Origin: Hymenobacter edaphi
GTDB lineage: Bacteria > Bacteroidota > Bacteroidia > Cytophagales > Hymenobacteraceae
DNA length: 64,000 nucleotides
Assembly: GCF_003258365.1 (NCBI RefSeq)
Contig: NZ_QHKM01000008.1
Location: 1 to 64,000 of the forward strand
Reading direction: 5' to 3'
Within the stretch, counting starts at the first letter, position 1. Each line of letters begins with the position of its first letter. Both the position numbers and the translations under genes were made by a program. Positions 8,162-17,400 of this stretch are shown here, piece by piece. The notes under the pieces are model-generated. The model worked only from the letters and a program-made list of their open reading frames with translations. It made no database searches and had not been told where the DNA came from.

Positions 8162-8695
8162 TTACACGCCCTCAAAAAGCTCATCCAGCACTTCGTCCAG
8201 GTAGTCAATGCCCAACGAAACCACGGCTTCGGACGGATTGGCTTTGACCAACTGCCAGTGATGCTGAATGCTGATTTTTTGCGCTAGCGTGACGTTAAAC
8301 GCCTGTTCTTGTAAAGCAACATTGGCCGTGAATGATGCTTCGGCGCCGTGATAGAAGATAATCAGCATGATTTCCTCCAGCAAGTCAGCGCAGTCGAACT
8401 GCAACAGCGCGTACACGATGGAGCCGTTGTTGTCCACGTGTTCCGGCTTGAAGATGGCCCGGAGCAGCGCGGGCACCGCTTGTGGGTTACCAATATCGGC
8501 TAGGCCATAAGCGGCCTGATTGCGCAGCAACGCATTGGGGTGCTCCAAAAGGCTCAAGTAGAAGGCTACTACTTCAGAACTGCCTAGGGCCGTGAGTTGC
8601 TGGAAGGCCGAACGAGCAATGGGCCAATCCTCCACAAAAACCAAGGCTTGTAATGGCGCGACAGAGCTAGACGGCATCAGGATAGTATTACTCAA
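8162..8695 (-). CDS. HEAT-repeat protein
   Basis: 177 aa, cytoplasmic, all-helical. At least one clear HEAT unit is visible (HPNALLRNQAAYGLADIGNPQAVPALLRAI), with weaker helical pairs on both sides. Such proteins are scaffold or binding modules; the partner is unknown. Its start is 18 nt downstream of the terminator of the M1 peptidase gene. Confidence 0.75.
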   Translation of the reverse strand: MSNTILMPSSSVAPLQALVFVEDWPIARSAFQQLTALGSSEVVAFYLSLLEHPNALLRNQAAYGLADIGNPQAVPALLRAIFKPEHVDNNGSIVYALLQFDCADLLEEIMLIIFYHGAEASFTANVALQEQAFNVTLAQKISIQHHWQLVKANPSEAVVSLGIDYLDEVLDELFEGV

Positions 8696-8713
8696 TCAGC
8701 TTCACGACAAAGA

Positions 8714-8746
8714 AAACAGCCGGACCCGCTGCGGGCCCGGCTGTTT
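8714..8746 (-). terminator. Terminator of the M1 peptidase gene
   Basis: 16-bp stem with one mismatch (AAACAGCCGG arm) and a tiny loop, A-rich on the left side so that the minus-strand transcript ends in U. Confidence 0.7.
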
Positions 8747-8774
8747 CAAAACTAACCGAAAAGGCGAAGCCGAA

Positions 8775-11144
8775 CTACCGCCCGCCGCCGGTGCTGCCAC
8801 CGCCCTGCTGCGGCTGCTGCGACGAGACGTTGCGCTGCTGCATGGGGTTGGGCGTGGCCTGCTGCTGCTGCTGAAACAGCTCGAAGCGCGAGGGCGCCAG
8901 CTTGCGCGGGAAGCCGTTGTTGGAAAGGTCCGTGTCGGCCGTCTGCAGGTAAGGGTCGAGGGTGAAGGAGGCCACCGGCTTTTCGGTCACGAACACCTTG
9001 GTCACCTCGGCGTTGTTGCGGCGCCAGATTTCGGCCGGGATGTTCACCACTTCCTGCGTGCCGTCGTTGTAGGTCATCTGCACCACCACCGGCATCACCA
9101 GGCCGCCCAGGTTCCGCAGGTTCACCTGGTAGAAGTTCAGGCCCTTTTTCAGGGTTTCCTGCTGCTCGGGCGAGAGCGTGGCCACGTACTTCTGGTACTT
9201 GGCCTGGTCGGCCGCCGACACGGCCAGCGCGTCGTAGCCGTTGTAGAAGTCCTTCAGCTCGGGGCGCTCATCCACCAGCGTTTTGGGAATGTCCTGCAGG
9301 TTGCGCTGCTGCGAGAGGCTCTGCGGAGCGGCGTTTAGCTCCTCGCGGCGGCGGGCGTTTTCCACCTCCGGGTTTTTCGAGTCCACCTTGTACCAGCTCA
9401 CGCCCTCGATGCTCAGATCCGTGTGCTCGGTGCCGTAGAACCAGCCGCGCCAGAACCAGTCGAGGTCGACGCCCGAGGCGTCTTCCATGGTGCGGAAGAA
9501 GTCGGCGGGGGTGGGGTGCTTGTAGGCCCAGCGCTGGGCGTAGGTCTTAAAGGCGTAGTCAAACAGCTCGCGGCCCATCACCGTCTCGCGCAGGATGTTC
9601 AGCGCGGTGGCGGGCTTGCCGTAGGCGTTGTTGCCCAGCTGCAGCACCGATTCCGAGTTGGTCATAATCGGGTTCTGCAGCTTCGGGTCCATGACCATGT
9701 AGGGCACAATCTGGCTGGGCTCGCCGCGGCGCGAGGGGTAGCCCCGTTCCCATTCCTGCTCGGCCAGGTACTGGCAGAAGGTGTTCAGGCCCTCGTCCAT
9801 CCACGTCCACTGCCGCTCGTCGGAGTTGACAATCATGGGGAAGAAGTTGTGGCCTACTTCGTGAATCACCACCGAAATCAGCCCGTACTTGGTGGCCGCC
9901 GAGTAGGTGCCGTCCTTCTCCGGGCGGTAGCCGTTGAAGCAGAGCATGGGGTACTCCATGCCGCCGATGGAGCCGTGCACCGAAATGGCCACCGGGTACT
10001 GGTAGGGCACGGTGCGCTTGGAGTAGGAGCGGATGGTGTGCGCCACCGACTGCGTGCTGTACTGGCCCCACAGCGGGTTGGCTTCCTTGGGGTAGTACGA
10101 CATGGCCAGCACCGGCTTGCCCTCCACGCTCAGCCCCATGGCGTCCCAGATAAACTTCCGGGACGAGGCCCAGGCAAAGTCGCGCACGTTCTTGGCCGCG
10201 TACACCCAGGTTTTGGTGCCCTTGGCACGGCCCTGCTCGGCCTTGGTCGCCTCGTCCTGCGTCACGATGACGACGGGTTTGGCGGCCGTTCGGGCCTGGG
10301 CGAGGCGCTGGCGCTGCGTGCCCGTGAGCACCTGCTCGGCGTTCTGCAGCGTGCCGGTGGCGCCCACCACGTGGTCGGCCGGGGCGGTGATGCTCACGCG
10401 GTAGTCGCCGAAGGGCAGCGTGAACTCGCCGCCGCCCAGGAACTGCTTGTGCTGCCAGCCGTTCACGTCGTCGTAGACGGCCATGCGCGGGTAAAACTGG
10501 GCAATTTCGTAGAGGTAGTTTTTGTCCTCGGGGAAGAACTCGTAGCCCGAGCGGCCGCCCAGCTTTTTCTGGTCGTTCACCGTGTAGTGCCACTTCACCG
10601 TGAAGGTCACGGCCTGCTTGGGGGCCAGCGGCCGGGGCAGGTCCACCCGCATCATGGTGTAGTTGACGGTGTGGGGCAGCTGGCCCGACGCGCCCTTCAG
10701 GCGGATGTCGTCAATCTTGAACGAGCCGTCGAAGCCGCTGCGCTGAATGTACTCCAGGGCCCCGAACGACATCCGGTCGCGCAGCTCGGCGGTCTGCGTC
10801 AGCGCCGTCATCGAGTTCGGCGCGTAGATGTTCGCGTCGAGCTGCAGCCAGAGGTAGCTGAGCTTGTCGGGCGAGAGGTTGGTGTAGGTGATGTCCTCCG
10901 AGCCGGTGATGCTCTGGTTGTCGTCGTTGAGCGTGACGCGGATGTTGTAGTCGGCGCGCTGCTGCCAGTAGTCCCGGCCGGGGGCGCCGGAAGCGGTGCG
11001 GAAGGTGTTGGGCGTGGGCAGCTCCGTGCCGAGCTGGGCAAATTTGTCGGTGCCGGAGTGCATCGGCATCGTTGGCTGCTGCGCCAGCGCCGGAGCGGCT
11101 AGCACGGCCCCCAGGCCGGCGGCGAGAAGTAAGCGGAAACGCAT
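8775..11144 (-). CDS. M1-family zinc metallopeptidase, exported
   Basis: 789 aa. Signal peptide ending ALAQ, then an aminopeptidase-N-like beta domain and a gluzincin catalytic domain. The zinc motif is H428-E-V-G-H432, with the third ligand E451 exactly 19 residues after H432 in WMDEG, as in M1 enzymes. The C-terminal end is a low-complexity Gln/Gly tail without a recognisable sorting domain. Likely periplasmic peptide hydrolysis. A TATCTTGC promoter element is 28 nt upstream. Confidence 0.92.
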   Translation of the reverse strand: MRFRLLLAAGLGAVLAAPALAQQPTMPMHSGTDKFAQLGTELPTPNTFRTASGAPGRDYWQQRADYNIRVTLNDDNQSITGSEDITYTNLSPDKLSYLWLQLDANIYAPNSMTALTQTAELRDRMSFGALEYIQRSGFDGSFKIDDIRLKGASGQLPHTVNYTMMRVDLPRPLAPKQAVTFTVKWHYTVNDQKKLGGRSGYEFFPEDKNYLYEIAQFYPRMAVYDDVNGWQHKQFLGGGEFTLPFGDYRVSITAPADHVVGATGTLQNAEQVLTGTQRQRLAQARTAAKPVVIVTQDEATKAEQGRAKGTKTWVYAAKNVRDFAWASSRKFIWDAMGLSVEGKPVLAMSYYPKEANPLWGQYSTQSVAHTIRSYSKRTVPYQYPVAISVHGSIGGMEYPMLCFNGYRPEKDGTYSAATKYGLISVVIHEVGHNFFPMIVNSDERQWTWMDEGLNTFCQYLAEQEWERGYPSRRGEPSQIVPYMVMDPKLQNPIMTNSESVLQLGNNAYGKPATALNILRETVMGRELFDYAFKTYAQRWAYKHPTPADFFRTMEDASGVDLDWFWRGWFYGTEHTDLSIEGVSWYKVDSKNPEVENARRREELNAAPQSLSQQRNLQDIPKTLVDERPELKDFYNGYDALAVSAADQAKYQKYVATLSPEQQETLKKGLNFYQVNLRNLGGLVMPVVVQMTYNDGTQEVVNIPAEIWRRNNAEVTKVFVTEKPVASFTLDPYLQTADTDLSNNGFPRKLAPSRFELFQQQQQATPNPMQQRNVSSQQPQQGGGSTGGGR

Positions 11145-11172
11145 ACGGTGGAAAAAGGGCGAAAAGGAATCA

Positions 11173-11180
11173 GCAAGATA
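11173..11180 (-). promoter_or_regulatory. -7 element for the M1 peptidase gene
   Basis: TATCTTGC on the minus strand, 28 nt before the start codon; one mismatch to TAnnTTTG and identical to elements at 13937 and 48618. Confidence 0.55.
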
Positions 11181-11427
11181 ATACGCCGCCCGGCAACGCG
11201 CGGGGAAGCCCCCACTGGCCGGGCATCTTGGCGGAAGCCAAGGACGCCGGTAACGTGCCAGGGCTGCGCGGCGCCACTGGGTAAAGGGACGCCGCCGCGA
11301 AAAGGTGCCGGTGCCGGCCGCAAAATCCGCGCGGCGGCACCGCGTAACGTGTTCGGCTGCTGGGCTGTAACAGAATAACTTTTATGTTCTATATTCACTG
11401 TATCGGGTTCTTTTTTCATCCTATCCT

Positions 11428-13188
11428 ATGCGTACACTCCTACCTACCGACCTTGCCCGGGCGGGCGCCGTGGCCACTGCGCTGCTGCTGGGCCCCGCGG
11501 CCCTGGCGCAGGGGCCCGTCGTGGTCAGCACCTTGCCGGCCCGCCACGCCCCCAGCGCCCCACCCACGACCGGCGTGGGCATCACCTTCTCGCAGGTCAT
11601 CAGCGCCGCCTCGGCCGTCGGCGTGCGCGTGTTTGGCAGCCAGCGCGGCGGCCTGCGGGCCGGCAGCGTCGGCGGTGGGGGCACCAGCACCATTCAGGTG
11701 CAGCCCCAGCAGGCATTTGCGCCCGGCGAGGAGGTGAGCGTGACGGTGCCGGCCACGGTGCAGGGCACGAATGGCGCGGCGGCGACGCCCTACGTGTACC
11801 GCTTCACGGCCGCCGCCGGGCCGGGCACGGGCCGCTTTGGCGGCACGGCCAACCCGACGGCAAACGGCTACTACCGCAGCATACGGCTGGCCGACTACAA
11901 CCAGGATGGTAACCTCGACCTGCTAACGCTGGACGCGCAGGGCCAAAGCGTTATCCTGAGCCCCGGCGACGGGCGCGGCAACTTCGGCAACGCCGGCAGC
12001 CCGGCCTACGTCACCGTTGGCACCAACCCCGACTACCTCGTGCCGGCCGACATGAACAACGACGGCAAGCTGGACGTGGTAGTGACCTGCAGCGGCGGCG
12101 TGAACCGGGCCATCGTGGTGCGCCTGGGCGACGGGGCGGGCGGCTTCGCCAACACCCAGACCACCTCGGCCCTCCCGACGGCCACGCCGGCCATCGGTCT
12201 GGCGGTGGCTGACATCAACGGCGACGGCAACCTGGACGTGCTGACCACCAACGGGGCCTATACCCCGACCACCGCGGGGCGCACCGTGAGCGTGCGCCTG
12301 GGCGACGGAACCGGCAACCTGCTCGGCACCACGGACCTGCCCATCGGCCCGAACAACTGCTCCCTGGCCGTAGCCGACGTCAACAACGACGGCCAGCTGG
12401 ACCTGGTGCTGGCCGACCTCGTGCAAAACACGCTGCAGGTGCGTCTGGGCAATGGCAGCGGCGACTTCGCGCCGGCGGGCGCGCCCGTTGCCGTGGGCGG
12501 CCGGCCGACCAGCCTGGTGCTGAGCGACCTGAACCACGACGGGCTGCTGGACGTGGCCACCGCCAACGCGGCCGACAACACCGTCAGCCTGAGCCTGGGC
12601 ACCGGTACCGGCCGCTTCGCGGCCGCCACCACGCTGCCCCTGACGGCGGGCCGCACGCCGGTGAAGATGCTGGCGGCCGACGTGGACGGCGACGCGGACC
12701 TGGACCTGCTGGTGGCCAACAGCGGCAACACCGCGCCCTTCGTTGCCGACGTCGTCAACGTGTTGATCAACGACGGCACGGGCAGCTTCACCGCGGCGCC
12801 CGGCGTGAGCATCGAACGGGGGCCGGTCGAGCTGGCCGTGGGCGACCTGAACAACGACGGCGCCCTGGACCTGGTCACGGGCAACGTGTTCAACTTCACC
12901 ATGAGCATCCGCCTGAATCAGCGCGTGCTGGGCGCGCACGCGGAGCAGCCGGCGCTGGCGGTGGCCGCCTACCCCAATCCCGCCCACGACGAACTGACCC
13001 TGGAGCTGCCAGCGGCGGCCGGCGCAGCAGCGGTGCAGCTGCTGAACGCGCTGGGCCAGTCGGTGCGCGCCTACGCCCCGGCCGCCGGGCGCCGCACGCT
13101 GGCGCTGGCCGGGCTGCCCGCCGGGGTATACGCCGTGCGCGTGACGGGCCCGGCCGGCACCGCCGTTCGCCGGATCGTGGTGCGCTGA
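11428..13188 (+). CDS. FG-GAP/VCBS repeat T9SS cargo protein
   Basis: 586 aa. Signal peptide (cleavage near ALAQ), then an SbsA-like Ig domain (about residues 30-130), then about seven FG-GAP/VCBS units with calcium-loop signatures such as DYNQDGNLD, DMNNDGKLD, DINGDGNLD and DLNNDGALD that should form a beta-propeller. It ends in a T9SS type A sorting domain (AAYPNPAHDELTLELP to RRIVVR). Secreted and cell-surface attached. The 283-bp upstream region has no other gene. Confidence 0.9.
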   Translation: MRTLLPTDLARAGAVATALLLGPAALAQGPVVVSTLPARHAPSAPPTTGVGITFSQVISAASAVGVRVFGSQRGGLRAGSVGGGGTSTIQVQPQQAFAPGEEVSVTVPATVQGTNGAAATPYVYRFTAAAGPGTGRFGGTANPTANGYYRSIRLADYNQDGNLDLLTLDAQGQSVILSPGDGRGNFGNAGSPAYVTVGTNPDYLVPADMNNDGKLDVVVTCSGGVNRAIVVRLGDGAGGFANTQTTSALPTATPAIGLAVADINGDGNLDVLTTNGAYTPTTAGRTVSVRLGDGTGNLLGTTDLPIGPNNCSLAVADVNNDGQLDLVLADLVQNTLQVRLGNGSGDFAPAGAPVAVGGRPTSLVLSDLNHDGLLDVATANAADNTVSLSLGTGTGRFAAATTLPLTAGRTPVKMLAADVDGDADLDLLVANSGNTAPFVADVVNVLINDGTGSFTAAPGVSIERGPVELAVGDLNNDGALDLVTGNVFNFTMSIRLNQRVLGAHAEQPALAVAAYPNPAHDELTLELPAAAGAAAVQLLNALGQSVRAYAPAAGRRTLALAGLPAGVYAVRVTGPAGTAVRRIVVR

Positions 13189-13201
13189 GGATAACCCCAA
13201 C

Positions 13202-13244
13202 GGCCCCGGCCGGAGCGCCGACGCTGGCGGCCCCGGCTGGGGCC
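13202..13244. terminator. GC-rich terminator hairpin
   Basis: Imperfect stem of GGCCCCgGCCGG against CCGGCtGGGGCC followed by ATTTTC, between convergent genes. Confidence 0.55.
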
Positions 13245-13256
13245 ATTTTCAGCGCG

Positions 13257-13871
13257 TCAGGCGCCCGTAAGCTGGTTCAGCAGCAGCACGGCGGCAATGC
13301 CGCCGGCCGCGCCGCTGACCACCAGCAGCCAGTCGCGGCGCGGGGTGCCCAGGCCGCGCAGCACCAGAAAGCCCACGAGCAGAATCAGCCCCACGATGAG
13401 CAGCTGGCCGATTTCGACGCCTACGTTGAAGCTCAGCAGCTCCAGCACCGGGCGGCTTTGCTGGCCCAGCAGCTCGCGCAGGTAGTTGGAGAAGCCCAGG
13501 CCGTGGATCAGCCCGAAGCCGGCCGCCAGCGCGTTGGTCGGCGCCCACAGCACCGACTCGGGCCGGCGCCGGGGTGGGCGGCTCAAGCCGGCGCGCCCGG
13601 CCTGGCGCAGGTTGGCCGCGCAGGTCAGCAGGATGGTCACCGGAATCAGGGCCTCGATGACGGCCGGCGGGAACTGCACGACGCCCAGCGTGGCCAGCGC
13701 CAGCGTGAGCGAGTGGCCCAGCGTGAAACTGGTGACCAGCGCCACCACGCGGCGCCAGTCGCCGAGCACGTAGGGGGCGCACAGGGCCAGCAGAAACACG
13801 AGGTGGTCGTAGGCCTGCAGGTTGAAGATGTGGAAGAAGCCGAGCTGGAGGTAGGTCTGAAACACCGACAT
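13257..13871 (-). CDS. HupE/UreJ-like membrane protein
   Basis: 204 aa with about six hydrophobic segments. HIFNLQAYDHLVFLLALCAPY, SFTLGHSLTLALATLG and GLIHGLGFSNYL are signatures of the HupE/UreJ_2 family, whose conserved His residues suggest metal (nickel-type) handling. No hydrogenase or urease genes are nearby, so the substrate is open. A TAGCTTTG element (13876-13883) ends just 4 nt before the start codon, suggesting a near-leaderless transcript or a coincidence. Confidence 0.85.
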   Translation of the reverse strand: MSVFQTYLQLGFFHIFNLQAYDHLVFLLALCAPYVLGDWRRVVALVTSFTLGHSLTLALATLGVVQFPPAVIEALIPVTILLTCAANLRQAGRAGLSRPPRRRPESVLWAPTNALAAGFGLIHGLGFSNYLRELLGQQSRPVLELLSFNVGVEIGQLLIVGLILLVGFLVLRGLGTPRRDWLLVVSGAAGGIAAVLLLNQLTGA

Positions 13872-13936
13872 GCCGCAAAGCTAGTTCCGCCCCCGGTATC
13901 GGCCGGCGGCGCGCATCGGCAAGTGGCCCGGCCGCG

Positions 13937-13944
13937 TATCTTGC
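13937..13944 (+). promoter_or_regulatory. -7 element for the gene at 13968
   Basis: TATCTTGC, 23 nt before the start codon. Confidence 0.5.
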
Positions 13945-13967
13945 GCTGATAACCTGCCCGCCCACCT

Positions 13968-14390
13968 ATGCGCAAGCAACTCTTCGTGACCGGAGTCCTG
14001 CTGCTGGCCGCCCTCGGCGCCCGCGCCCAGGATACGCCCGTGCTGCCCGCCGTGCCCCAGCCCCCGCCCGACCCCACGCTCGTCAACCCCGCTACCGACT
14101 CGGCTCAGGCCGTGCGCAACCTCTTTCGCAAGCGCCGCAACGGCGGCACGGCCTACACCAGCGTGGGCGGACTGGTGCTGGCCACCGGCGTGCTGGCCGG
14201 CCCCTTTTCCCTGGGCGCCCCCGAATCCGTGGCCATATCGGTGCCGTTTCTGGCGGTGGGCGTGGGCAAGCTGGTGCGCTTCGGCCACAAAAAGGAAAAC
14301 GCCATCATCAAGCAGTACCAGGCCGGCAAGCCGCTGCCGGCGGCGGTGCGCAAGCGGCTCCGCCAGGAGCACTTCGAGCCGGCCCGGTAA
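13968..14390 (+). CDS. Small exported membrane protein, paralogue 1 of 3
   Basis: 140 aa. Signal peptide (GARAQ), a Pro-rich stretch, then a conserved DSAQAVRNLF motif, two hydrophobic segments (SVGGLVLATGVLAG and VAISVPFLAVGVG), and a basic tail YQAGKPLPAAVRKRLR ending EHFEPAR. The same order occurs in the genes at 18400 and 19064. The family is not recognised. It is convergent with the large pectinesterase gene, sharing one terminator. Confidence 0.8.
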   Translation: MRKQLFVTGVLLLAALGARAQDTPVLPAVPQPPPDPTLVNPATDSAQAVRNLFRKRRNGGTAYTSVGGLVLATGVLAGPFSLGAPESVAISVPFLAVGVGKLVRFGHKKENAIIKQYQAGKPLPAAVRKRLRQEHFEPAR

Positions 14391-14408
14391 AACAAGATTG
14401 CACATACA

Positions 14409-14441
14409 AAAAGCCCCGCCGGCACTGCCGACGGGGCTTTT
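14409..14441. terminator. Bidirectional terminator
   Basis: AAAAGCCCCG...CGGGGCTTTT stem (10 bp) around a 13-nt loop, between the stop codons of convergent genes; nearly the same sequence occurs at 22347-22381. Confidence 0.85.
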
Positions 14442-14461
14442 CTGGTTTCCGGCCGGGCCGC

Positions 14462-17400
14462 TTACTCGCGCACCACGCGGCGTAGGTCAGCGCCGCCGTC
14501 GGTGCGCACGCGCAGCAGGTACACGCCGGCGGGCTGGGCCGTCAGGTCCACCGTCACGGTGCGCTGGCCGGGAGCCACGGCCTGCTCGCGCACCACCTGG
14601 CCCAGGGCGTTGAGCACCGTCAGGTGAGCCGCCTTGGCGTAGCCGCTCAGCTCCAGCGTCAGGCGGCCGTCGTGGGTCGGGTTCGGGAACACGCTCAGCG
14701 AGGAGCCGGCCAGCGGCTTGCCGGCGGCCGTTACGGTGAGGCCGGTCGAGGCCAGCGAGGCGCAGCCGCCGGTGCCGGTTACCACCACGGTGTAGGCACC
14801 GGGGTTGGCCGTGCCGTTGGCCGTGTAGGTCTGGCCGGTGGCGCCGCTGATGATAACCCCGTTGAGGTACCACTGGTTGCCGGTAGCGGCCGAGCTGGTC
14901 AGGATGGCCGTGCCGGGCGTGGTGTACTGCACCGTCACCGTCGGCTGGGCCGGGCGCGGGCTGATGGCAACCGTGGCCGTACTCGTCACGGCGGCGCAGC
15001 CGCCGGCCGCCGCTACCGTGTTGGTCACGGTGTAGGTGCCCGCCGTCGAAGCCGTCAGGTTGATGGCGCCCGTCGTGGCGTTCAGGCTCAAGCCCGTGGT
15101 CGAGGTGAACGTGCCGGCCGTAGCGCCCGCGCCGAGGGTGGCGTTGAGGGTGCCCGGGGAGCCGGCGCAGAGGAAGCCCGCCACCACGTAGCCAAACGAG
15201 GCGGTAGCCGGGGCGGTAATCGTGACCTGCGCGGTGCTGGTGGCAGCGGCGCAGCCCCCGGCGGCGGCCACGGTGTTGGTTACCGTGTAGGTGCCCGGGG
15301 TCGAGGTCGAGGGCGTGATGGCGCCGGTGGTGGCGTTAATCGTCAGGCCGGTGGTCGAGCTGAACGTGCCGGCCGTGGCGCCAGTTGTCAGCGTCGGAGC
15401 GGCGGCGGCCGTAGCCGAGGTGCAGAACGAGGTGGCGGCGTAGCTGAAGCCCGCCGCCGCCGGAGCCGTGATGGTCACGGTGGTCGTGCTGTTGCAGGTG
15501 CCCGAGGCAGCGTAGGTCACGGTGTAGGTGCCGGGCGTCGAAGCCGTCAGGTTGATGGCGCCCGTCGTGGCGTTCAGGCTCAGGCCGGTGGTCGAGGTGA
15601 ACGTGCCGCCCGTAGTGCCCGTGACGGTGGGAGCGGGGTTGGTGCCCGACTGGCAGAAGGCGCTGGCCGCGTAGCTGAAGGCCGCGTTGCAGGCCGCCGG
15701 GGTCAGGTCCTGGCCGGTCACGTACACGTTCTTGAGCATGGCGTAGCGGCCGGCGCTGGTGCTGCCGCAGCTGTAGTAGAGGCGGAACGTGAGCGTCTGG
15801 CCGGCCGTCAGCGTCACGCCGGCGGCGCCGGCGAAGGAGAGGCGGTAGGTGTTGCTGGGGCCGGCCGTCTGGTTGGCCAGCAAAATGGGGGTGGCGAAGG
15901 CGCCGTTGGCCGTGCTCTGCAGCCCGCCCGCCGGCCCGCGCCCGCCGATAACGTCGGCCGAGTCGGAGGCAAAGCCCGAGCGCGACCAGACCACCGCCAG
16001 CTTGGTGTTGCTGCTGGTGTTGTAGAAGGCCGTGGTGAGGACCAGCGAGTCGAGGCGGATGGTTTTGCCGGCCGCCGCCGTCACCGTGAACTGCTCCGCG
16101 AAGCGGCGGTTCAGGTTGCCGCCCGGGCCGCCCACGGCCGTGCCCCACGACCCGTCGCCGTTGGCCGTCGTGCCGAAGGCCTGGCCGAACACGTTGGAAT
16201 ACGCCCGGATGGCTGGCACGGTCGTGCCGTTCGATCCGTAGAAATTGCGCAGCGTCGGGGTGCTGGCTGTCACGGCGGGCACGCGCACGGCGGTGCTGTC
16301 TTGGTTGCCGGCTTTCAGCGGCCACCACTGCAGCGGGGCCGATACCGGGGCGGTGGTCGTCACGGCGTTGCCCGTCACGGCCACCGTCTGGGCCGCAGCG
16401 CCGGGGCTGGCGTGGCCGATGGTGCCGGCGTAAGCCCCGGCCGCGCTGGCGTTCAGCCGTACGCTGATGGTCATGTTAGCCAAGGTGTTGGCCGTGGGCG
16501 TCAGCACCAGGGGCGCGGCGCTGGTGTACCAGTTGGTGCCGCCGTTGGCCGATACCTCGTAGCCCGCCGGCGGAGTTACCGTCACGTTGCCGGTCAGGTT
16601 CACGCCGCCGAGGGTGTAGCTCTGGGTGGCCGAGGGGCCGCCGGCGTACTGCGTAAACGCGCCCAGGGTGCCCGTCACGCTGATGGTCTGCACGCTCGAT
16701 ACCTGAATGGTTTCGGTGGTGTGCGTGGCCGCGCCGGCCTTGGAGGCGCGCAGGTAGTAGTAGTACGCCGTGCCGGAGGCCGGCAGCGCGTCGGTGGTCG
16801 AGAAGTTGATGGTCGAGTCGTTCGGCGCCGTCACCTCGTAGATCTTGCTGAAGGTGGTGTTGTCGGCGGAGCGGAACAGCTCGTACTTGATCTGGCTCAG
16901 GGCCCAGCTGATGTTCCAGCTCAGGGTGGCCTGCGAGGCGCCCTTCACGGCGCGGAAGTTCGACACGGCAATGTCCGGGGCGGCGCCGGTGCAGAAGCCG
17001 GTGGCCACCGCGCACGGGTCCCAGGTGCCGAACAGGCTGGCGCGGCTGTAGGCGGCCGTGTCGGCGGCCGTCAGCTGCTGCGACCAGCTCGCGCGCTGGG
17101 CGGTGGGCACCAGCGTGCCCGCGTAGTACTTGCTGCGGAACTCGGCGTAGGTAATCAGGCTGGTGTTGGTGCCCGCGTCCCAGGTGGTCCAGCCGGCCGG
17201 CTGCAGCAGGCCCGCGCCCACCGTGCTGTTGATAAACACGGTTTTGTTGTTGGCCAGCGGCGACGAGCCGGTGGAGTTCTGCCACGGGCGGCCCAGGAAA
17301 TACAGCGTGCCGCCGGTGTTGGCCGGCAGCTTGGTTTTCTTGAACACGTAGCCGTAGGCCTGGCCCGGGGGCGTGTTGGCAGCGGTGATAAACGAGCTGC

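Noticed and set aside
14950-15690. DNA repeats in the pectinesterase as a mobile element
   Set aside because: They are in frame and encode consecutive Ig-like domains.
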